From Arcuatula senhousia (Eukaryota; Mollusca; Bivalvia; Mytilida; Mytilidae), in the NCBI GenBank assembly GCA_963971305.1, contig OZ020307.1, positions 51,643,702 through 51,707,701 of the forward strand: a stretch of DNA of 64,000 bases, given 5' to 3'. Below the pieces are notes generated by a model. That model had not been told where the DNA came from and searched no databases. It worked only from the letters and a program-made list of their open reading frames with translations. The stretch's first letter is position 1; each line of letters begins with the position of its first letter. Positions 50,875 through 63,830 of the stretch are shown here, piece after piece. The translations under genes and the position numbers were made by a program.

Positions 50875-52641
50875 TAAACCATGTGTATAAATAGTTTTGT
50901 GATACATGTATTTGTTAAGATTAATAACAGGAACAGATTATTTGATGTAAAACAACTTCTTCATACGTAGTGGTGTCCTTCCTTATTTTCAATTTCTTAA
51001 TTACATGTCATTAATGTTTTCCGCTTTTTTGTCTAGAATATGTTTAATTTGGTTAGAACGGGAAGGCATACGTTAGTTCATTTCGATTTCGCCATTTTAA
51101 TATTAGAGTCCATTTAGTGGAAACAGCGCGAGTAGCGACCACTGGTCACATTGAAGGCTGCTGGCTGTTTTCCATTGTGGATTTCTTAAATTGTCCTTTA
51201 TATTGTAGGTTGTGTTGCGTACAATTATTCCACATCTCACTTTCTTCTAAGTCAGAATCATTTATAGAACGCCTTCTTCATAGTTTTAAAATACAAACCT
51301 AGTTTCGTTTAATCCAAAAAGTATTCCTTCATGCTAGCTCTATATAGCCCTTCTCCGGCTTAATTTTGCGAAATATCGTTATTCTACATTAGGAAAACTT
51401 TGTCAATATGTAAATAGTTTAATATTATCACAAGCCATCCAGACTTAGACTGTACACAAACCCTGTACAATGTAGCAATCTCTAGAGTTGCGAAAATAAG
51501 GTAAATACGGGTCAAGTGCATGCGATTATCCACATGTAAATTTTATAATTGCGTATATGTGTTCTTTGTTAAGTAATTATACCCCCGCTTCGAAAGAGAG
51601 GGGATATACTGGTTTACCTCTAACCATACGTCCGCAACATAAAGTTCGTTACATTTTTCCCAGCAACTACAAATCATAGTGGCCTGAAACTTGGCACATG
51701 GCTTTCTTATGAGGTCCTTTATCGCGGGTATCGAAACTAGGTCTGTCAGATATAGACTTCCTGTTTAGCGACTTCGTCAAATTAGTCAACATTATAAGTC
51801 ATTTGAAAAATTTCGTAACATTTTTCTCAGCAACTACATATCACAGTGGCTTGAAATATGGTTTATGGCTTCAGCATGAGGTCCTTTATCTAGAATACTG
51901 AAATTAGGTCTGTCGAAAATCTACTTCCTGTTTACCGACTTAGTCAACAATAAAAATACACATGTACATGTGGAATAACTATTACGTGTACTTGCTTAGT
52001 GTTTTGTCTGTTATTAAGGTCTATATAAATTTTCTATATGTTGTATCTGACTCCTTAAAGGTTCAGATACCTTTAACTACGGTAAGGGTGTTTTTCATGA
52101 CTTTGTCAAAATCAGAAAATGATTATCTAGCAACACGAAAACTAGCAGAATGAATATCCCCAAATAAGCACCAGTAAGACCGGGGCAGTCAGAAGGGTGC
52201 CAAAACATAAACACAGACACACGAATCTTATGTTTTTTAAAACTTTGTATTTATGAACTCATTGGACCGAGCCTATTAACATTTCGCGAAGGAAGTAACA
52301 ATTTGACCATGTTCATAAGTATATCCTTTCATTAATGGTCAAAATTATTTTTTTCAATATTTTTCCTCTTTCATCTCATCAAAGCATTGTTCGAATAGGG
52401 AAGTACCTGAAGTTTTACTAGTATAATAGATTAGTTAAATTTTGTTTAAAAAAAGAATAAAGTGCCTTTTTATACCTCTTTGATAATTTCAAAACCAATC
52501 AAATTTCCCTTTTATATATTTATTTATTTGTCAATTGTATGTCAACAGAATAAAAAAAGAAATATTTCAAACCGAGTGTAGCAAATTGTGTTGAAAACCG
52601 CTTTTACTATAATTATTCGTAGGTTCCACTAAAAAAGTGGT
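50875..52641. other. Intergenic with repeat fragments
   Basis: 51100-51245 is a copy of the repeat seen at 32880-32965 and 35395 onward, including the intact ATTGT site. 51585-51955 holds two units of about 185 bp sharing CAGCAACTACA, GAGGTCCTTTATC and TAGGTCTGTC, after an inverted pair, ATACCCCCGC and GAGGGGATAT. No exon is recognised. Confidence 0.5.
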
Positions 52642-53559
52642 ATGGAATCCAATATCGTCCACTATGCCATACTTATTTTGCGTTTTATACTTGGAGGAAT
52701 TGGAAATGGTCTTGTGCTTTTTGTGTTTAGATTCAAGAACTCACAAAATACACAAGGATTTTATTTAAGCATTCTTGCTTTTACTGATTTTATATCACTC
52801 AGTTCACAGTCGCTACTTCCACTTATGCAAATAAGGCATTTAGTGGACGCTTACGACAGTTTATGCAAATTTTATTTCTTTTCTTTTGGAATCTTCGGAG
52901 CAGTGTCTGCCTGTCTGTTGCTGGTTATTGCAGTGGATAGATATTTAATTATTTACAGGAGAATTAACTTGCTATCTCGTTGCAAGGAATGCGTCGTTCT
53001 TCTGGTTTATACTGCAGGAATTTTCGCTAATCTTCCGAAAGTTTTCATGTCGGATTTATCTGCGCAAAATTCAACATCAAATTTGACCTTTAGCAAGTGC
53101 ACCATGACCAAGGAACACCGCTTACACTATGGACTATCACTGTTAGTGCTTAATTTACTCATCTTCAGCATCATCGTCTATTTATATGGTAAAATTTTCA
53201 TACTGCTGAGGAACCAAACAAAGAAAATACAAAAGGGAGGACAAAACCACCAACAATGTAGTACACAAAATACCGAAGACCAACCGAATGCACCCAGTTC
53301 TTTCAAGAAAAGAATAAATAGAACTAGAAAGACTCTAACTATATTCATACTGATTTCAGTAATCTTTTTTATCAGCTATATGCCGTTTTTATGTGCTTCC
53401 TTGGATGGTTTCGATACAGTGGGTTTTGACATAGGATATCATCTGTACAACCTTGGAAATATTCTGAACCCTTTGGTTTATGCTGTCATTGATCCGAAAT
53501 TCCGCCGTGGAATCTCAAAATGTTGCAGACGAGACTCACAAGATACTGACGCACCTTAG
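52642..53559 (+). CDS. Rhodopsin-class (class A) G protein-coupled receptor, single exon
   Basis: 305 aa, seven membrane segments. TM1 has Asn22 in GNGLV. TM2 has Asp49 in LAFTDF. Cys75 before TM3 probably pairs with Cys153 in loop 2. DRY is at 99-101, and TM7 has NPLVY at 276-280. Loop 2 has two N-glycosylation sites (Asn143, Asn147). Loop 3 (about 190-230) is polar, and Cys294-Cys295 are likely palmitoylated. Two usual landmarks are changed: TM4 lacks its Trp, and the TM6 Trp of CWxP is Tyr246 (SYMP). The extracellular N-terminus is only a few residues. These features recall the large peptide-receptor-like orphan families of molluscs; the ligand cannot be read from the sequence. AATAAA follows 7 nt after the stop codon (53566-53571). 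Confidence 0.93.
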   Translation: MESNIVHYAILILRFILGGIGNGLVLFVFRFKNSQNTQGFYLSILAFTDFISLSSQSLLPLMQIRHLVDAYDSLCKFYFFSFGIFGAVSACLLLVIAVDRYLIIYRRINLLSRCKECVVLLVYTAGIFANLPKVFMSDLSAQNSTSNLTFSKCTMTKEHRLHYGLSLLVLNLLIFSIIVYLYGKIFILLRNQTKKIQKGGQNHQQCSTQNTEDQPNAPSSFKKRINRTRKTLTIFILISVIFFISYMPFLCASLDGFDTVGFDIGYHLYNLGNILNPLVYAVIDPKFRRGISKCCRRDSQDTDAP

Positions 53560-53696
53560 ATAGATAATAAAATCTCAGATCTTGAGAAAGGAATTATAAA
53601 GATCTAACTTTAATTCCTTGTCTTGACTTTGGGAATGCAAACAGGATACATACAAGACTTTTAAGCAGTCACTGAGATTAATCTGTTTTTCTTTTT

Positions 53697-55707
53697 AGCT
53701 CACCTGACCCGAAGGGTCATGTGAGCTATTGTCATCGTTAAGCGTCCGTCGTCCGTCCGTCCGTCGTCCGTCGTCCGTCCGTCGTCCGTCGTCCGTCCGT
53801 TAACTTTTCTTCAAAGATCTTCTTCTCTGAAACCACTGAAGGGATTGCATTGATACTTGGTATACATGATCTTTAGGATGTCCTCTACCAACAGTTTGTG
53901 AATTATATACATGTCGACCAACCAACATGGCCGCCGTTGCTAAAAATAGAACAGGGGGGTCAGACCATTGTTTTTGGCTTATAACTCAAAAAGTATAAGA
54001 GAAAGAGAAAATCCGAAGCAACCTACCTTGTTCAGCATCAAAAGCTCTACGAATCTCTCCTTTGAGTCGAAGTTGTGAAACGACTCCTTATAGGAGTTAT
54101 TGCCCTTTAATCATCAAAATTGACCATTTTTGCAGTTTTTGGACTATATCTTGAAAACCGTTAGATTTAGAGGAAAAGTTAGCATTGCAGAATTGTTTAG
54201 CTCATTGTGATCTACAAAAATGATTTCAGGGTCAAAATTGTCAGATCAGCCGTTTAAGAGTTATTCCCCTTTAACTGTTTTTTCCATTAATTTTAACTGA
54301 TTTTTAGAAATCTTCTTCTCTGAAACCACTGAAGGGATTGCATTGATACTTGGTATACATGATCTTTAGGATGTCCTCTACCAAGTTTGTGAATTATATA
54401 CATGTCGACCAACCAACATGGCCGCCGTTGCTAAAAATAGATCAGGGGGGTCAGACCATTGTTTTTGGCTTATAACTCAAAAAGTATAAGAGATGGAGAA
54501 AATCCGAAGCAACCTACCTTGTTCAGCATCAAAAGCTCTACGAATCTTTCCATTGAGTCAAAGTTGTGAAACGACTCCTTATAGAAGTTATTGCCCTTTA
54601 ATCATCAAAATTGACCATTTTTGCAGTTTTTGGACTAAATCTTGAAAACCGTTAGATTTAGAGGAAAAGTTAGCATTGCAGAATTGTTTAGCTCATTGTG
54701 ATCTACAAAGATGATTTCAAGGTCAAAATTGTCAGATCAGCCGTTTAAGAGTTATTCCCCTTTAACTGTTTTTTCCATTAATTTTAACTGATTTTTAAAA
54801 ATCTTCTTCTCTGAAACCACTGAAGGGATTGCATTGATACTTGGTATACATGATCTTTAGGATGTCCTCTACCAAGTTTGTGAATTATATACACGTCGAC
54901 CAACCAACATGGCCGCTGTTGCTAAAAATAGAACAGGGGGGTCAGACCATTGTTTTTGGCTTATAACTCAAAAAGTATAAAAGATAGAGAAAATCCGAAG
55001 CAACCTACCTTGTTCAGCATCAATAGCTCTACAAATCTCTCCATTGAGTCGAAGTTGTGAAACGACTCCTTATAGGAGTTATTGCCCTTTAATCGTCAAA
55101 ATTGACCATTTTTGCAGTTTTTGGACAATATCTTGAACACCATTAGAGCTAGAGAAAAAGTTAGCATTGCAGAATTGTTCAGCTCATTGAGATCTACAAA
55201 AATGATTTCAGGGTCAAAATGGTCAGATCTGCCATTTAAGAGTTATTCCCCTTTAACTGTTTTTTTTTCCATTAATTTTAACTGATTTTCAAAAATCTTG
55301 TTCTCTGAAATCACTGAAGGGATTGCTTTGAAACTTGGTATACTTGATCTTTAGGATGTCCTCTACCAAGTTTGTGAATTATATACACGTCAACCAACCA
55401 ACATGGCCGCCATTGCTAAAAATAGAACAGGGGGGTCAGACCATTGTTTTTGGCTTATAACTCAAAAAGTATAAGAGATAGAGAAAATCCGAAGCAACTT
55501 TTCTTGTTTAGCATCAAAAGGTCTTTACAGGAGTTATTGCCCTTTAACTGTTTTTTTTCTATTAATTTAAACTGATTTCCAAAAATCTTCTCTGAAACCA
55601 CTGAAGGGATTATTTGCAACTTTGTAGAGTTGAAAGTTTGTGAAATTTATTCAAACTTTGGCATAAGAGATCAGGTGAGCGATTCAGGCTCCTGGGAGCC
55701 TCTAGTT
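53697..55707 (-). mobile_element. Pearl/Helitron-like element with 492-bp tandem core
   Basis: Opposite-strand relative of 7661-8972. It starts with hairpin AGCTCACCTGACCC-GAA-GGGTCATGTGAGCT and a GTCCGTCC tract, and ends with GGCTCCTGGGAGCC. The core repeats at about 53821, 54314, 54805 and 55299 (unit 491-494 bp, roughly three times 164), with the last copy shortened. Adjacent copies are nearly identical, so the core amplified recently. No protein is encoded. Confidence 0.75.
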
Positions 55708-55854
55708 ATATTTTAACATACATGTATTTGAACTTATAAGTGTTTTTTAATAATTTCCTCCATAATTACAAATCTAAGTAATTTATCGAATACGAAGTTC
55801 ACACCGTTACGTATTACTGCATATGGCGGGAATTTCCCCTAACTTGTCAAAATT

Positions 55855-56250
55855 TTAAGTGCTCATCCATGCAAAAGAAAAAAAGCCACAACCAGCATCT
55901 GAACCATGCATCTTGCGTAGTATCCGTAGGATGATGTGGTACTTGTCAGTAAGAGAGAATGGATATTTACCATTCTTCTGTAAGTGGTCATCCATGTGGA
56001 TAATATTACCATCAGCATCTGAAGTCCTCTGAAGCATGCACTGTGCTTAAGCATCACTACGTGAACCTACCATACCAATATCATTGATGTGGCACACGTC
56101 AGTAATGGACTTAAACCATTTTTTCTGTAATTGGTCATCCATACGGAAAATATAAGTCACAACCAGCATCTGAAACATATATTGTACTTAGAATTACGTG
56201 GAACTTCCCTATGGCACTTGCTAGTACGCCCGAGGGCACTTAGGCCATTC
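55855..56250. repeat. Tandem array, same unit as 12590-13205
   Basis: Diverged units with ACAACCAGCATCTGA, ACCATACCAATATCA and ACCATTCTTCTGTAAG. The array is cut at 56251 by a TTAA-flanked element and continues at 57110. Confidence 0.65.
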
Positions 56251-57026
56251 TTAAGGGGGTATTCTTCTGAGGTTTCAGTCTCGTCGAAATCTCGTTTGTG
56301 AATAATTTTTTAACCTTGCCTTATAATTGAAAACTTTTGGTGGATATATATATCTAATGATGATCCATCTAAATTTTGTCAAAAAATTATGAAGATATGA
56401 TTAGTAGTTTTTGAGATATGCAATATTTTGATTTTTTACCAAATTTGACCATTGATCTCATTCTGAATTTTGCCAATTTCAGGGTAGGGGTAGTAAAATT
56501 CATTTTTCCAACAAAATATTTATGCAATTCATATAATTTCTTTTCTAAATTCAAAAAGATATATTTGTCCATTTTTTTCAAACAAACATCGATAGTTTTG
56601 AGGTTTTGGTATGATAGAAAATTTGAAAAATCTGGATTTTTACCGGTTTTATGGTGTCTTGAAAATGACCTAAAAAGGCACATTTTTGGGACTAAACTTT
56701 CTTATATCATCACGGACATATACTTTTTATAAGAAATTTGTTCAGAATCATGGCATCTATCAATATGGAAACTTTGAGAGAAAACTTGATTTTGAAACTT
56801 GTTATTTTAAAGAAAATTACCTCAAAATAGGCAAAAAATGATGAAATTTTGGGAAAATTGTCAAAATAGGCCCTTTTTAAATGGCTGTAGCAAACTAAAA
56901 TGCAGACGGACATATTATTTTCTTAGTAAATTTGATTTTCTCAGGGTCTTGGAATTTCAAAAATGTAGGTTTGGGAAAAAACTTGATTAAGGAAAATTTT
57001 GACCCTTCGGAAGAATACATCCTTAA
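56251..57026. mobile_element. TTAA-flanked TIR element, about 770 bp
   Basis: TTAA at 56251-56254 and 57023-57026 flank inverted ends: left GGGGGTATTCTTCTGAGG and right (reverse complement) GGATGTATTCTTCCGAAGG. A TTAA target is typical of piggyBac and Kolobok elements. The interior is AT-rich and has no transposase frame. It interrupts a tandem array. Confidence 0.6.
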
Positions 57027-57775
57027 GTAATAATAATAATAATAATGATAATACTTTATTACCAAAAGCAATACATCTTGAAGGCATATATACAATAAGT
57101 ATATATATACTGTAAGAGATCATCAATGCCGAAAATAAAGGTTTCATCCAGTATCCGATACCATGCATTGTGCTTAGCATCACGGAGTTCACCTACCATA
57201 CCAATATCATTGATTTGGCACTTGTAGGTAAACAGGAATGAGCTTTAACCATTTTTCTGTAAGTGGTCATCCGTGTGGAAAATATAGGTCACAGCCAGCA
57301 ATTGAAGCATGCATTGTGCTAAGCAACTTTAGATGCACCTACCATATGGTTGATGTTGCACTTGTCAGTTTAAAGCGGGAATGGAATTTAACCATTCTTC
57401 TTTAGATGGTCATCCATGCAGAAAATGTAGGTCAAAGCAAGCATCCTAAGCATGCATTGTTCTAAGCATCACTAGGTGCGCCTTACGTACCAATATGTAT
57501 AATGTGGCCCTTGTCAGTAAGCCGGTATGGACCTTCACCATTCTGCTGCAAATGGATGCGGATGCAGACGCTGATGCATCTGTAGATAGCCATTCATACA
57601 GAGCATGTGGACCAAGCCACCATCTGAAATATGCATTGTAGAAAGCATCACAAGCTGCACCTACCATACTAATAATGGTTAATGTGGCACTTGTAAGTAG
57701 CTGGAAATTGATCTTAACCAGTCTGATGCCGACGCTCAGGGTATCACATGGCCCCCACACTTGGTTAGGTGAGCT
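57027..57775. repeat. LINE-like tail followed by tandem array
   Basis: 57027-57075 has TAATAATAATAATAATAATG and ACTTTATTACC, an antisense LINE-type end. 57110-57775 continues the 150-bp array (words CAGCCAGCA, GCATTGTGCTAAGCA, ACCATTCTTC), ending in a GGTGAGCTAAAAAG word shared with the pearl-like elements. Non-coding. Confidence 0.6.
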
Positions 57776-57887
57776 AAAAAGTCGACGAAACTCTGATAAA
57801 CGCATTATATTTCAATATTAAAGAGAATGATTTCTGTATTTCATTTATAAATGCCACATATGACCTCTTTACACAGTGATACATTTT

Positions 57888-60800
57888 AGATTCAGGCATT
57901 GCATATCACAAATAGCCCATTGATTTCAGCAGGTATTGCATATCACAAATAGCCAATTGATTTCAGCAGGTATTGCATATCACAAATAGCTCATTGGTTC
58001 AGCGGACATAACATATCATAAATAGCCCATTGATTTCATCTGGCCTAACATATCACAAATAGCCCATTGATTTCAGCAGGCATTACATATCACACATAGC
58101 AAAATGATTTCAGCAGGCATTACATATCACAAATAGCCCATTGATTTCAGCAGGCAATACATATCACAAATGGCCCATTGATTTCAGCAGACAATACATA
58201 TCACAAATAGCCCAATGATTTCAGCAGACAAAACATATCACAGATAGCCCATTGATTTCAGCAGACATTACATATCACAAATAGCCCATTGATTTCAGCA
58301 GGCAATACATATCTTAAATAGTCCATTGATTTCAGCAGACATTACATATCACAAATATCCCATTGATTTCAGCAGGCAAAACATCACAAATAACCCATTG
58401 ATTTCAGCAGACATTACATATCACAAATAGCCCATTGATTTCAGCAGACAATACATATCACAAATGGCCCATTGATTTCAGCAGACAATACATATCACAA
58501 ATAGCCCAATGATTTCAGCAGACAAAACATATCACAGATAGCCCATTGATTTCAGCAGACATTACATATCACAAATAGCCCATTGATTTCAGCAGGCATT
58601 ACATATCACAAATGGCCCATTGATTTCAGCAGGCAAAACATCACAAATAGCCCATTGATTTCAGCAGACATAACATATCACAAATAGCCAATTGATTTCA
58701 GCAGACATTACATATCTTAAATAGTCCATTGATTTCAGCAGACAATACATATCACAAATAGCCCAATGATTTCAGCAGACAAAACATATCACAGATAGCC
58801 CATTGATTTCAGCAGACATTACATATCTTAAATAGTCCATTGATTTCAGCAGACATTACATATCACAAATATCCCATTGATTTCAGCGGGCAAAACATCA
58901 CAAATAGCCCATTGATTTCAGCAGACATAACATATCACAAATAGCCAATTGATTTCAGCAAACAAAACATATCACAGATAGCCAATTGATTTCAACAGAC
59001 AATACATATCACAAATAGCCAATTGATTTCAACAGACAATACATATCACAAATAGCCAATTGATTTCAACAGACAAGACATATCACAAATACCCCATTGA
59101 TTTCAGCAGACAAGACATATCACAATAGCCCATTGATTTCAGCAGGTATAACATATCACAAAAAGCCCATTGATTTCAGCAGACTTACAAATTACAAATA
59201 ACCCATTGATTTCAGCAGGCATTACATATCACAAATAGCCAATTGATTTGAGCAGGCATTACATATCACAAATAGCCAATTGATTTCAGCAGACTTACAA
59301 ATTACAAATAGCCCATTGATTTCAGCAGGCATTACATATCACAAATAACCAATTGATTTGAGCAGGCATTACATATCACAAATAGCCAATTGATTTTAAC
59401 AGGCATTACATATCACAAATAGCCAATTGATTTCAGCAGGTATAACATATCACAAAAAGCCCATTGATTTCAGCAGACTTACAAATTACAAATAGCCCAT
59501 TGATTTCAGCAGGCATTACATATCACAAATAGCCAATTGATTTGAGCAGGCATTACATATCACAAATAGCCAATTGATTTGAGCAGGCATTACATATCAC
59601 AAATAGCCCATTGATTTAAGCAGGCATTTCAGATTACAAATAACCTATTGATTTCAACAGACATTACATATCACAAATGGCCCATTGATTTCAACCGACA
59701 AGACATATCACAAATAGCCAATTGATTTCAGCAGACATTACATATCACAATAGCCCGTTGATTTCAGCAGACATTACATAGCACAATAGCCCATTGATTT
59801 CAGCAGACATTACATATCACAATAGCCCATTGATTTCAGCAGACATTACATATCACAATAGCCCATTGGTTTCAGCAAGCATTACCTATCACAAATAGCT
59901 CATTGGTTTCAGCAGGCATTACATATCACAAGTAGCCCATGGATTTCAGCAGACATTACATATCAAAAATAGCCAATTGATTTCAGCAGGCATTACAGAT
60001 CTATAACAAATAACCTATTGATTTCAATAGACATAACATATCACAATAGCCCATTAATTTCAGCAGGCATTACATATCACAATAGCCCATTGATTTCAGC
60101 AGACATTACATAGCACAATAGCCCATTGATTTCAGCAGACATTACATAGCACAATAGCCCATTGGTTTCAGCAGGCATTACATATCACAAGTAGCCCATT
60201 GATTTCAGCAGACATTACATAGCACAATAGCCCATTGTTTTCAGCAGGTATTACATATCACAATAGCCCATTGATTTCAGCAGACATTACATATCACAAT
60301 AGCCCATTAATTTCAGCAGGTATTACATATCACAATAGCCCATTGATTTCAGCAGACATTACATAGCACAATAGCCCATTGTTTTCAGCAGACATTACAT
60401 AGCACAATAGCCCATTGTTTTCATCAGGTATTACATATCACAATAGCCCATTGTTTTCAGCAGGTATTACATATCACAAATAGCCCATTGATTTCAGCAG
60501 GCATTACATATCACAAATAGCCAATTGATTTCAGCAGGTATAACATATCACAAATAGCCCATTGATTTCAGCAGACTTACAAATTACAAATAGCCCATTG
60601 ATTTCAGCAGGCATTACATATCACAAATAGCCAATTGATTTCAGCAGGTAAAACATATCACAAATAGCCCATTGATTTCAGCAGACTTACAAATAACAAA
60701 TAGACCATTGATTTCAGCAGGCATTACATATCACAAATAGCCAATTGATATGAGCAGGCATTACATATCACAAATAGCCAATTGATTTGAGCAGGCATTA

Positions 60801-63800
60801 CATATCACAAATAGCCCATTGATTTAGCAGGCATTTCAGATAACAAATAACCTATTGATTTCAACAGACATTACATATCACAAATGGCCCATTGATTTCA
60901 ACCGAAAAGACATATCACAAATAGCCAATTGATTTCAGCAGACATTACATATCACAATAGCCCGTTGATTTCAGCAGACATTACATATCACAATAGCCCA
61001 TTGGTTTCAGCAGGCATTACCTATCACAAATAGCTCATTGGTTTCAGCAGGCATTACATATCACAAGTAGCCCATGGATTTCAGCAGACATTACATATCA
61101 CAAATAGCCAATTGATTTCAGCAGGCATTACAGATCTATAACAAATAACCTATTGATTTCAATAGACATTACATATCACAATAGCCCATTAATTTCAGCA
61201 GGCATTACATATTACAATAGCCCATTGATTTCAGCAGACATTACATAGCACAATAGCCCATTGTTTTCAGCAGGTATTACATATCACAATAGACCATTGA
61301 TTTCAGCACACATTACATTTCACAATAGCCCATTGATTTCAGCAGACATTACATATCACAATAGCCCATTAATTTCAGCAGGTATTACATTTCACAATAG
61401 CCCATTGATTTCAGCAGACATTACATAGCACAATAGCCCATTGATTTCAGCAGACATTACATATCACAATAGCCCATTAATTTCAGCAGGTATTACATTT
61501 CACAATAGCCCATTGATTTCAGCAGACATTACATAGCACAATAGCCCATTGTTTTCAGCAGACATTACATAGCACAATAGCCCATTAATTTCAGCAGGCA
61601 TTACATATCACAATAGCCCATTGATTTCAGCAGACACTACATAGCACAATAGCCCATTGTTTTCAGCAGGTATTACATATCACAATAGCCCATTGTTTTC
61701 AGCAGACATTACATATCACAATAGCCCATTGATTTCAGCAGACATTACATATCACAATAGCCCATTAATTTCAGCAGGTATTACATATCACAATAGCCCA
61801 TTGATTTCAGCAGACATTACATAGCACAATAGCCCATTGATTTCAGCAGACATTACATAGCACAATAGCCCATTGTTTTCAGCAGACATTACATAGCACA
61901 ATAGCCCATTGATTTCAGCAGACATTACATATCACAATAGCCCATTAATTTCAGCAGGTATTACATATCACAATAGCCCATTGATTTCAGCAGACATTAC
62001 ATAGCACAATAGCCCATTGTTTTCAGCAGGCATTACATATCACAATAGCCCATTGATTTCAGCAGACACTACATAGCACAATAGCCCATTGTTTTCAGCA
62101 GGTATTACATATCACAATAGCCCATTGTTTTCAGCAGACATTACATATCACAATAGCCCATTGATTTCAGCAGACATTACATATCACAATAGCCCATTAA
62201 TTTCAGCAGGTATTACATATCACAATAGCCCATCGGTTTCAGCAGACATTACATAGCACAATAGCCCATTGATTTCAGCAGACATTACATAGCACAATAG
62301 CCCATTGTTTTCAGCAGACATTACATAGCACAATAGCCCATTGATTTCAGCAGACATTACATATCACAATAGCCCATTAATTTCAGCAGGTATTACATAT
62401 CACAATAGCCCATTGATTTCAGCAGACATTACATAGCACAATAGCCCATTGTTTTCAGCAGACATTACATAGCACAATAGCCCATTGTTTTTAGCATGCA
62501 TTACATTTCACAAATAGCCCATTGATTTCAGCACACATTACATTTTACAGATAGCACATTGATTTCAACAGACATTACATATCACGAATAGCCCATTGAT
62601 TTCCGCAGACATTACATTTCACAAATAGCCAATGGATTTCAGCAGACATTGTATATCACAAACAGCCAATTGATTTCAGCAGACATTGTATATCACACAT
62701 AGCCCATTGATTTCAAAAGACATTACATATCACAAATAGCCCATTGATTTCCGCAGACAATACATATCACAAATAGCCCATTGATTTCAGCACACATTAC
62801 ATTTCACAAATAGCCAATTGATTTCAACAGACATTACATATCAAAATAGCCCATTGATTTCAGCAGCCAAGACATATCACAAATAGCCTATTGATTTAAG
62901 CAAGCATTGCATATCACAGATAATGCATTGATTTAAGCAGGCATTACATATTACAAATAGCCAATTGATTAAAGAAGGCATTGCATATCACAAATAGCCC
63001 ATTGATTTCAGCAGGCAATGCATATAACAAATGGCCCATTGATTTCAGCAGGCATTGCATAGCCCATTGATTTAAGCAGACATTGCATATCACAAATAGC
63101 CCATTGATTTAAGCAGCAATTACATATCACAAATAACCAATTGATTTCAGCAGACCAGACATATCACAAATAGCCCATTGATTTCAGCAGGCATTGCATA
63201 TCACGAATAGCCCATGGATTTCAGCAGACTTTGCATATCACAAATAGCCAATTGATTTCAGCAGACATTGTATATCACAAATTTCCCATGGATTTCAGCA
63301 GACATTGCATATCACAAACAGCCTATTGATTTCAGCAGACATTGTATATCACAAATAGCCCATTAATTTAAGCAGACATTACATATCACAAATGGCCCAT
63401 TGATTTCAGCAGACCAGACATTTCACAAATAGCCCATTGATTTCAGCAGGCATTACATATCACAAATAGCCCATTGGTTTTAGCAAACATAACATATCAC
63501 AAATAATCTATTGATTTCAGCGGACAAGACAAATCACAATAGTCCATTGATTTAAGCAGACATAACATATCACAAATAGCCCATTGATTTCAGCAGGCAT
63601 TACATATCACAAATAGACCATTGATTTTAGCAGACATAACATATCACAAATAGCCCATTGATTTCAGCTGACAAGACATATCACAAATAGCCCATTGATT
63701 TCAGCAGACATAACAAATCACAATAGCCCATTGATTTTAACAGACATAACATATCACAAATAGTCCATTGATTTCAGCGGACAAGACATATCACAAATTG

Positions 63801-63830
63801 CCCATTGATTTTAGCAAACATAACATATTT
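57888..63830. repeat. 6-kb minisatellite of 36/37-bp units
   Basis: About 160 units of CATTACATATCACAAATAGC-CCATTGATTTCAGCAGG fill almost 6 kb. Units are 37 bp with CACAAATAGCC and 36 bp with CACAATAGCC; the 36-bp form dominates about 59740-62490. Larger copies exist inside: a block around 61631 recurs at 62063 (432 bp, 12 units), and one around 59621 recurs at 60828 (1207 bp). No exons interrupt it. Confidence 0.95.

Noticed and set aside
57888..63830. CRISPR array
   Set aside because: Units are contiguous with no unique spacers, in a eukaryotic genome. It is a minisatellite.
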